From positions 30,299 through 51,567 of the forward strand of contig FN648436.1 in the NCBI GenBank assembly GCA_000310025.1: DNA of 21,269 bases. Reading direction: 5' to 3'. The translations under genes and the position numbers were made by a program. Shown piece after piece: positions 1-16,800 of this stretch (position 1 is its first letter; every line of letters starts with the position of its first letter). Source of the DNA: Ectocarpus siliculosus (Eukaryota > Sar > Phaeophyceae > Ectocarpales > Ectocarpaceae). Under the pieces are notes generated by a model. The model was not told the DNA's origin and made no database searches. It saw only the letters and a program-made list of their open reading frames with translations.

Positions 1-715
1 TCTCTCTCTCTTCTCGCTCTCCGCTTGCAATAACATATTCTGTATTTGACTCTATTCCCTCGCTAGATAGCTCTTTCTCTCTGCCTATACATTCACACTC
101 ATTTCCATCTACGATCCGCTTTCCTCCTTGTTCATAACTTTACCTTGCTGTCGCCCGAAGGCACGGCCGTCGACGTGTACTACACAGAACAAAAACACCC
201 ACAGACAAAAAATCTCCTCCTGTCACCACAGCAAGGATCCCACACATCCATATTGCATCTTGTGCGTATCCGATACGAGCTTGCAATCTATACGGCGGTG
301 TTCGGATTCGAGCCGCTCCACACGTCCTTAACTTAACCCCCCTGCCCGTGCCACCCGGTCTCGCACAAGCAATACTGACTTCCCTCCGCCATACGGAAAC
401 CCGTACGTACCCGACCAGCACCACGAAAAAAAAATCTCAAACGCTACTACACGACGTGTTCTTCATTCAATCACAATGCGGCGTCCCGTAGGCAAAACAC
501 TCTCCAAGGCACCAGCCAATTCTGACCGTTTTCGAATGCTCCTTCCAGCACGGCGCATCAGAGAGAGCGGACAACAGGCGCTGATCCACCAACAACCCCA
601 ACTCTAACGCGCATCAGAGGGGAGCGGGCAAGAGATGCTAACCCTAGCCCAAACCAGAGAGAGCGCACAACGATGACGTGTGTGCAGAAGCGCGACAGCG
701 TGTATCAAAACCCAC
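1..715. other. Left flank, probably intron 3 of the J-like gene
   Basis: No exon could be supported here on either strand. It follows the donor of exon 3 of the minus-strand J-like gene, so it is most simply the next intron of that gene, with remaining exons beyond the left edge. It begins with a pyrimidine-rich TCTC stretch (1-20). Similar GCGCATCAGAG-GAGCGG blocks at about 556 and 611 suggest a small decayed duplication with a period near 55 bp. Open frames here have no recognisable protein pattern. Confidence 0.5.
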
Positions 716-2803
716 CTGCTTGCGGTCTGAAGCGTACTTGACCTTTAGCCGGTCACACGCCTCCATCACCTCCAAATAGTCCGCATCCGGGGTTACCCCG
801 AGCGTTCGGTACAGCTCCGCTCCCTCCGTGCGCCCCCTGGCGTGTGTGTGTGTGTGGGGGGGGGGTGGCGGAGTGGCAGGCGGCAAAAAAAATTGTTACC
901 GTAAGGATGCGACAGAACGCGCGGGGATCGGTCAGCTATCGCACGTACTGGGGATATCGCACTCCCGTGCGTAAATACTTCTAGCACGAAATCATGTAAA
1001 AATCGATCGCACTCCCGCGCGTTCTCTCGCATCCTTACGGTAGTCAGCGTCCATGTCGACCTTAAGCCTCCGGGTATCGTATACGGTTTGATAATGGCTC
1101 ACGAGCAGGGGCAAAGTTAGATAGTACGACGCAAGAAACAACAACAAACTTGACAACAGCCGCAGCGATAACAGCAGCACTTGTACCTGCAACAACGGCA
1201 ACGCTCGATGACAACATCTCCACCACCTACAGCAGCAACAACGACGACGATGGCACCAGTAGCACCATCACCCACAACAAGGATGCCGACGACAACGACG
1301 CTCGATAACTATTTACTTGTATTATATTGTACGGAGTTATATCAGTGCAACAAGACACAAACAGCGCTAACGGCAAACCTTCTCGACGTCGGCTTTGGCT
1401 TGGAGGCGAAAACGTTCTTGAGCTTGTCGGGAACAGCGTCCACCAGCCCCATGGACACCGACACCGCTCCTGGTGCGCATCTCCCTCGTGCCCTCACAGA
1501 ACTTGACGCCACTGCGGTTGCGACGTCAAACAAGGGGCGTGGAAACGGTGTGCGTGAGAAGAACGGACGGCACCTCGATATTTACCGTTGTTGGCAGTGA
1601 CGGAGAGGGACACGGTGGTGTTTGTTTGACAGCAAGATTTGTTCGTCGTGAACCGCCATGCTACACGCATCAAGTCAGGTTCACCACAAGAGCAGCAGTA
1701 CCGAGCTGCATACACACAACTGCTGGTAGTATACCGGGGGTGTAAAAATGAAAAAGGCGGAGGAGTTGATCATGGCGCTGGGTGTGTACGTATGCATACC
1801 ATCCGTGCAAAAGAGCACTTCGGAGCTTCTAGTCCAGCTGCGTGCTTGGGGCGTGAGAAAACACAAAGGACAAAAAAACTACAGGGGTCACGCCCTTCTA
1901 TAATTATCTCCGCGGGTACTCCTTGCCCAAGACTGCACACAAAGGGCCAAGGGTGGCGGGGCGATACAGCGGGGTAGAACGCTCCATCCCTTCGTTGAGT
2001 GCCGATACAAAATCGACTTCGCTTTTACGAGCTAGCCGTTCCTTGGGAAGACGGAGGTCGGCACGAGGAGGGACACACACACACGTTGTGCCGAAGCCCG
2101 TTGTTGGAGAGCACAACTGGTGTCTTCTGTAGCCCTTGGCTATGCATACGGCCTACTGCTGCTGTGCAGCAGTAGCACGTGCATTGTTGCATTTTGTACA
2201 CGACGAGAGAGCATGGAGAGAGTCACTGCCTCCCACCAAGATTGTAGATGTGCCCATTGCGCATACGAGGCCCTTTCGCCGAGATTTTCGCCCGACCCCA
2301 AAAATAATTATCAAAGCAGCGCGGGCGACGACTGCTGATGGTGGTGGTGGTGGCGAGTTGCTGGGGTGGCGCTAGCGATGCTTGTCCACGGCAGGGAGTG
2401 TATGTACACGATGGAGTTGCGTGTGTGGACACGCGTTGCATCCAGCCGCACCTGGAGGGAAAGTCATGTAGAACCCGTATTTCGAACAGCAAGTCGGCAT
2501 CCTACAACACGCAATCTGGAGGCCGCTGCCCCTCGCGGAATGAGGCCTCAGCAGCACGCGGCCACATGACGAGACAGCAGCGCGCGGTAGACAGATAGGA
2601 CCAGCCTTTTGCCGAAGAAGAGGCAGAGCAATCCTTCAACGTGGGAAAGTCAACAAGCAGCAGCATCACGGCAAAACTTGGGTCTCACCTGTTGGTCTTG
2701 ATGCAGCCGAAGATAACGCAACCGGGGTTCCGAGGAAGGCCGAAGCCATTCCTGCGGTGCCCATGAATGTCGCCAAGAGGCGGCATGCACGTTGAGGGCT
2801 CAT
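716..2803 (-). CDS. Plastid-targeted J-like domain protein (CPP1/DUF3353-like), 5' part, 3 exons
   Basis: Exons on the minus strand are 2803-2689, 1469-1379 and 836-716. All borders are GT-AG and the phases match exactly (1, then 2, then 0), giving 109 residues before the gene runs off to the left. Residues 1-38 resemble a heterokont bipartite plastid presequence: a basic start (MSPQRACR), a hydrophobic stretch, then GMASAFLGTP, which carries the ASAF motif where the signal peptide is cut before Phe. Residues about 69-109 read GAELYRTLGVTPDADYLEV followed by a helix ending KYASDRKQ. This matches the J-like domain of chloroplast CPP1 proteins (pattern YxxLGVxxDAxxxEIxxAxxxL..YAxD), a family linked in plants to stability of protochlorophyllide oxidoreductase. 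There is no HPD motif in the visible part, as expected for J-like and not true DnaJ proteins. ATG 2803 was chosen because it starts the signal peptide and has A at -3. Membrane helices typical of the family would lie outside the window. The family call is by remembered pattern; a different J-like plastid protein is possible. Confidence 0.62.
897..1042. mobile_element. MITE-like element with 30-bp terminal inverted repeats
   Basis: The left end TACCGTAAGGATGCGA, continued by CAGAACGCGCGGG, is repeated in inverse orientation at the right end, where the top strand ends CGCATCCTTACGGTA. The arms of about 30 bp differ at one internal position (C against G after ATGCGA) plus one near the inner edge. 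The whole unit is 146 bp, has no coding capacity, and contains further short ATCGCAC repeats. It sits in intron 2 of the minus-strand J-like gene. The size and structure are those of a miniature inverted-repeat transposable element. No clear target-site duplication longer than TA was seen, so the superfamily is open. Confidence 0.75.
2153..2175. repeat. Perfect hairpin, 10-bp arms
   Basis: CTACTGCTGC and GCAGCAGTAG are exact inverse copies separated by TGT. The site is in intron 1 of the J-like gene. The arms resemble the TACTGCTGT/ACAGCAGTA nonamer that is frequent in the right half of the window, so it may belong to the same repeat family. Confidence 0.7.
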
Positions 2804-3234
2804 GGTCGGTGCGGTGTGTGGGCGCCACCTCGATAAGGCGTTTGTGTGTGTGATGGAGACATGGAAACGACAAGGGGGCTTCGTGCATGCTAACAGATAT
2901 TGCTGCAGGTACCCACTTTTCATCCACGATCCCCCCCAAGCCTGCAGCGCGGTGCGGTGCGACTCACACTGCTGACTGCACAGCACTCGCTTCGTGTCGG
3001 TGTGGGCCAGGAAGAGTCTACGACCATACAACGGGTAGTGTGCATCGTGAGTTTTCCTCTCTGCTCGAGGAGGGAGATATCTGCAAGACTGTCCCCGTCA
3101 ATTATTTTGTTTTTCCTGCTTGACCAAGCAGAGGGACTGACCAACAGGGCTGAGCGCACTGCAACAACAGACAAAGACACCCAGCACGGCGGTCAGCAGG
3201 CACACTCGCCGACCTTCACCCTTCGCACGCCATC
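2804..3234. promoter_or_regulatory. Divergent promoter and 5' UTR region between J-like gene and DDX41
   Basis: The 431 bp between the two start codons lie head-to-head between a minus-strand and a plus-strand gene. The region must hold both 5' UTRs and both core promoters, or one bidirectional promoter. I see no convincing TATA box at a suitable distance. The part next to the DDX41 start is rich in CA and AC. The functional assignment follows only from gene orientation. Confidence 0.5.
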
Positions 3235-11659
<8,425 letters not shown>

Positions 11660-11767
11660 ACTTCCTTACTTGCCCCTGCTCTTCGCTCGATCTGTCCATG
11701 TCTGCGAGTTGCCACGCTGCGCGTCGCCGTCGTCGTCGTCGGTGTGGTCGCCGGGGCCGCCGTTCTA

Positions 11768-11965
11768 CCCTGCTGCTGCTGCTGCTGCTGCTACTGCTGC
11801 CGCTGCGCTACCCCTGATCGTGCTACTTGCACTGCTGCGGTCGCGCTACTGGCGCTGCTGCAAAGTGTGCTACTTCCGCTGCTGCGAAGTGTGCTGCTTC
11901 CGGTGTTGCAATGGTGCTACCCGCTGCGGCAATGTTGCTACTTGCACTGCTGCGGCGGTGGTGGT
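11768..11965. repeat. GCT/CTG-rich trinucleotide tract after the DDX41 stop
   Basis: A pure (CTG) run begins near 11770 and decays into repeated blocks such as GCTACTTGCACTGCTGCGG and GTGCTACTTCCGCTGCTGCG. These appear to be higher-order duplications of about 40-60 bp. It starts about 110 bp after the stop codon and is probably in the 3' UTR. Confidence 0.75.
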
Positions 11966-12798
11966 TGTTTCTGTCCGGAGGTAGACGATGGTCCCCTGTC
12001 CGGAAGCCGGCGGTGATGCCCCTTGGGTTGCTCATTCGTTGCTACGATATATCCGTTGCCGTAATATGGAGGGCGGGCGGGGGAAAGGTCAGCGACCTTG
12101 TTCTTCCCCCTCGAACCTTTCGATTGTTGTTGGTAGTATTGCTGCTGTGTTTGTGACAGCTGGTGCGTGCGTAATCAATTCTCAGTCCGTATCGACCCAA
12201 GTCCGGGTCGGTTCCGTGTGAGAAGAATACGGTATGCGGGAGTCCTCGCTGTCAATCGGGATTTTGATAGTTGATTGTGGATACGGGCGGTACACGGTGA
12301 AGTGGGAGGAGATACCTCGTGTGGTATGGTGAGGTAATTCTGTTATTCGGCAAGGTCTGGCGGAAGCAACGGGCGCCCCGAAGCAGATTCTCGTGTTGGT
12401 TTTTCTTCGTAGGGCCTGCGTGAGATGGGCATACAGCTGCTGCAGACTAGTGGGCCGCGTAGACGCTTGCTGTCGGATGTATCTCATGGGTACGGCACCG
12501 CAGGTCTTGTCTTGTGAGAGGCTGAGGGATAGAGCGATCGAATGCACAAGCCTTTGAAAAAGGAGCATGCCATACGGTGCTTACGCCAAGGGGAACAAAC
12601 ATCCAATGAAGCCGGGCAAAAATTTAGTGGGAGAACTGCTGTTCGGGAGTGGGTCAACAGAGGCCGTTGGTTGGGGTGCGTGCTTACGGGGCTACCCGTG
12701 CCATGGACGTGTGCGTCGAACACCCTTCGTTTAACCTGTTCCTGGCTGCCAATGTACGGGTAGTCTTTCTGTGTGTGTAGACTGGTTATTTGTCCTAA

Positions 12799-13032
12799 TA
12801 CTGCTGTGGTAGATAATATGAGAGCGCATAGACTTGATCACGTGACCAATGTAAGTTCGCACTTACACGAGACGACCGAGATAGTCTTGCATTATAGAGA
12901 CGGCCGTATGCATGTATGCACGCGTAAACCGAGGTCTTTTGGAGGCGACTACGGCTTGCCGCATCTGCTGCCTTTGGTTGGCACGCAAGAGCCAAGAGCC
13001 AGACCCTATGATGATTCTTGTCTACAGCAGTA
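12799..13032. mobile_element. Possible short MITE bounded by TACTGCTGT / ACAGCAGTA
   Basis: The nonamer TACTGCTGT at 12799 and its inverse ACAGCAGTA at 13024 bracket 234 bp. If the outer TA is a target duplication, the termini are CTGCTGT...ACAGCAG. The inverted similarity barely extends past the nonamer, so this could be chance pairing of a common motif. Confidence 0.3.
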
Positions 13033-13864
13033 TACGACCTTGTGGGGTCGGTACCAGGGCCATACCCTCTCCTTTTAACAACCTCTACATAGTGTGTGGC
13101 CGGTTCCTCTTGTCCCTTGGCCTCACATCTGTTGTCTGGCAGGTCCTCTCGGCTCTCTGCTACTGCTGCAGCTCTCTCTGCCGGGTAAAGCCCTGCATGC
13201 TGCATGCGCAGGTCGCAGCCCGAAACCCGAAACGTGTGCTATCTCGCCGCCTTTCGAGACAGCAGTCCGTCTGTCCTCTTCCCTTGAAGAGAGATCACAC
13301 AGAAACAAATGGAGGAGGAGAAACAGACGCATCAACCTTCTCCGCTACTATAGGAGAGACACGTTTGTCCAAGGTAAGCGTGAGCTTTCTCCAGGACTTG
13401 TCACGACGCACACATCAACATAAATTCTGGCCATGCGTATAGCAGACGTTTGTGATGTCGGTGATGCCGGGATCACACACATAACGGCCCCATCTCTCCC
13501 CCCCCTGCCGCACATCTCCAACCCACGAACCCACGTAGTTTGTCTACGACTGCCGTTGCTTCTTCTCTGCCCCTGGCATCTCGGTTGAAGTTGTCATCAC
13601 CAGCGTAGACAAGAGACGACGTGCTCGACTCCCCTCTCTAATTGAACGCAGGAAATAATTTTGGGGAGAGGAACTCGGAAGCAGGAGCGGATTTCACCAA
13701 CGGCCGCCAAAGAGAGCGAAGGACAGGAAAGCGGGGAATTGTCCGCTTCCGTACGACCGGGACGTAGGCGAGAAGGAAGGGGACGTTAGCAGGACATAGA
13801 GGTTTTCTGGTCGGGGGTGCTTACTTTTGTCCGACAGCTGTTGGCACGCTGTGAGGCGGGAGGG

Positions 13865-16800
13865 ATGGCTGCGGCGGCGGCGGCGGCGGCGGCTGCCCCT
13901 GGGGCTCAGCGTCTGGAACAAGTGGTCGAGCTGTTTCAAAACCAGCGGTATAGAAAGTTCAAGGTGAGTGTAGGTGGCTACGGTACGTGCCTACCAAATA
14001 GCCCCGCGGGAAACCAGGACGAGAAACTGCGAATGGAAGGGGAGGTGTGCATGTTTTGGTGCTGGGAGCTTTGCAATGGCAGTGGTGACATGGCAGCTGT
14101 AGTTGTATACCATGCATGCTGCAGCACCAATGTTCGATACGCGCAGAAAAAAAAAAAAAGACCGGTGCGGAATTTACAATTTACTGTTTGTGTGCATGTG
14201 GAACAGCTGATGGTTGTTATCGTGACAATCGCGGAGATTTATGTACTGCTGTAGTGCAGGCAAGCCACAACGCCTATCCCTTGTAGCAGATGGCGCGAAT
14301 AAACAACTTTGCTCATGAATATTTGGGAAGAAGTTGCATGTACATCACGACTATAACTGCTTTCAACAAAAGCTCTGCTTGTAGAACGTTGCTTGTAGAA
14401 CGTCTTCTACATTGTACGCGTACCCCTACAGAATACGGTACACATGTTGACACGGTACCGCAGGAGAACAATGAAACAATTCTTGTGTCGGTGTGATCAC
14501 CCGGCTTGCTGTTGTTGTTGGTGGTGGTGGTGTTACGTTCACATTGCAAACCGTTCCGGTCTCTGCTCAGTACCTTCCAACACCCATCCGTAGACACGGA
14601 CGCCTTCCGTGGTCACAGCAGTACTGCTGTAGCACATCAGTAGCCAAAGAACACACTTCTTCGAAAAAAACAAAGAAGAATACCGCAAGAATATAGCCGG
14701 TAAATCGCCCCGGTGGTCTAGTTGGTATCCTCGAAACCTTGTATAATAGAGGTCAGGCCAGGGGTTCGAATCCCGGCGTAAGCGAGCTTTTCTTGCAAAG
14801 TAAGTTTTTCTCTCGCTTCCGCTTCTGGCCTAGTGGATAGCGCTAGTTCGTGTGTACTTAGGGTGATGAAAGTGCTGAACTCTTGTCGCATTAAAAATCG
14901 AAGTTAAACTACCGCAGGAGGTACTGCTGTAGTGCTGTGAGCGCTGATATGAAGTGAAGACAAAAAAAAGAAAAGAAAAAAAACTAAAAAGACCCGGATG
15001 TGTCCAATAATATGTACCGAGAGGTTTTGCAACCAACGTCAGCACATTTGGCATGGCAAGACAAGACACATGCACCCTACTGCTGTATCGCCCAAGTTCC
15101 TCCGCGGTCCCACTACTGCTGTCGGCGGAGGACGCGGATTGTATTAGGAGGCGTGTTCACGTCAAGTAGTCCCACCGCTGCCGTAAGCCTCAAGGGCATG
15201 GGGCTTTGGTCATCCCCCTCACGAAAATGAGGGAACACGGAACGGTGAACTCAGAATCCCAGAATTCCTTCTTTCCTGTTGCGTGTCCTTTTGTCCTGTC
15301 GTCCTATAATACATACATAGGACTTTTATACCTACTAACCGTGTGTACATGTGTGACAGCAGTGTTCGAACATGAAAGGAACACGGGGACGTTTCAGCGC
15401 ACCACGTGTGGTCCGCGGGGACTCCGAGGCATCAACACACACACACAACCAGACGACAGCCACCCGAGAGGCATGATGGTTTTTTTTTTTCTTCTGAATA
15501 TGACCCAACGAATCCATCTCTATCTAAGAAAAGAGTCTAAGATAGATCAGCAGTGAGTTTGGTGGAAGCCCGTTCACGAGCGCACACGATCCACATAGCT
15601 GGGACCCCGCCCGGTGTAATTCTAGAAGTTGTAGATACCGGAAGAAAGGTGGTAACGACCAACGTGCAGAACAAATGGGATGACATGAAAACAAAAAACA
15701 TACGGTAGTAGGGTAAGGTTTCAGTTGGAGCAGGCTGTACTCGTCGTGCAATAGCCCTCTGGGCGTATTCGCGTTGCTCAGCCGGTTCGTGCGGCCGATG
15801 CTAGTGTAAGAGTCGTGCCTGTGCCGCGTCAAATTTATAGAAGAATGCACGCCATGCTCCACATCGGAACGGGGGAGGGTCTGTACTAATGCCGGCAAGT
15901 TGAGATGCCCCCCACCTTCAACCTCGGGGAGCGCACATTCACGTTATCTGTCCATACAGTAGACAACCAACCTGCCGGACAATACGCTCATCTGTTGGTC
16001 TCACTTTGCCACGCCAAACGAAAGCGAGGCCCATGACTGCGGACGGACGGCCTTTCATTCCCGCATCACAAGCACAAGAAATTCAGCACAGCTGTTGGGA
16101 TATTAGGCGGTTGCCCGACGTAAGGCGGTTGTCCTACAATATGAGGATATAATGTAATTGCCCGATATCGCCCAGTTTAAGACTGCTGTTGCCCGGTATC
16201 AAAAGCGGCCTTTTTCAGCTACACCACCACAGCCCTACATCGGACCCTCCAATGCTGTACGTGAACATAGAACCGACAGCAAGACCAAGTGGTGCGAATA
16301 AGGCGGTTGCCCGATATAAGGTGAATGTCCGGTATATCAAGCAGTCATTGTCAGCTACCCCACCACATCGAACTCCCCACTGCTCTATCTGAGCGGACAA
16401 CACGCAGCTACGGCAACCACGAAGTTGTATGAAACAAAAACACCCCCCCAAATGCTTATCAATTTTTTCAATTATTTTCTCTGTGTGTGCCGATCCCAGG
16501 GTTGGAGCAGCAGATACCTCTTGAAGTCAGACCCCGGTCGGTACAGCGATCACACGGGGGGTGGTTGGCGCGAGAGGCTGGACTCGCGGCCGCCGGCGGG
16601 ATGCGTCTGGGGGGAAGGGGACACAGGGTGGGAGCTGGACAAGTCGTACACTCGCTGCGACGACGAGGGATGGTGAGCTAATCGGGCTTCAGGAAGTATA
16701 CATAGATAAATATATGCGATCAAAGAAATACTGCCCGTTTGAGATACAACCACAGCAGTCGCGGGGGATAGGTTGAAGGGTTTCCAGTGAACGGGGGGAA

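Larger units (their letters stand above)
11660..13864. other. Region between DDX41 stop and DysF gene start
   Basis: This stretch holds the DDX41 3' UTR and the upstream region of the DysF gene. It contains a trinucleotide-rich tract (11768-11965) and one TACTGCTGT/ACAGCAGTA inverted pair (12799-13032). Open frames on both strands here lack recognisable domains. No AATAAA signal near the stop was seen. I can support no gene in it. Confidence 0.55.

Noticed and set aside
1904-2116. Minus-strand frame with LPKERLARKSEVDF as a possible J-like gene exon
   Set aside because: Exons 1 and 2 of that gene already join with matching phase, and I found no acceptor and donor pair that keeps the frame.
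12182-12568. 128-codon minus-strand open frame with YIRQQASTRPTSLQQLYAHLTQ-like text
   Set aside because: No recognisable domain, no consistent partner exons, and it lies in the DDX41 downstream region. Too weak to call.
12795-13442. Overlapping long open frames on both strands
   Set aside because: Both strands are open over the same stretch and neither shows family patterns. They span the TACTGCTGT repeat pair, so chance openness in GC-rich DNA is more likely.
14707-14783. Functional tRNA gene
   Set aside because: The A and B boxes fit, but the acceptor stem and half of the T stem do not pair, so it is reported as a tRNA-like relic.
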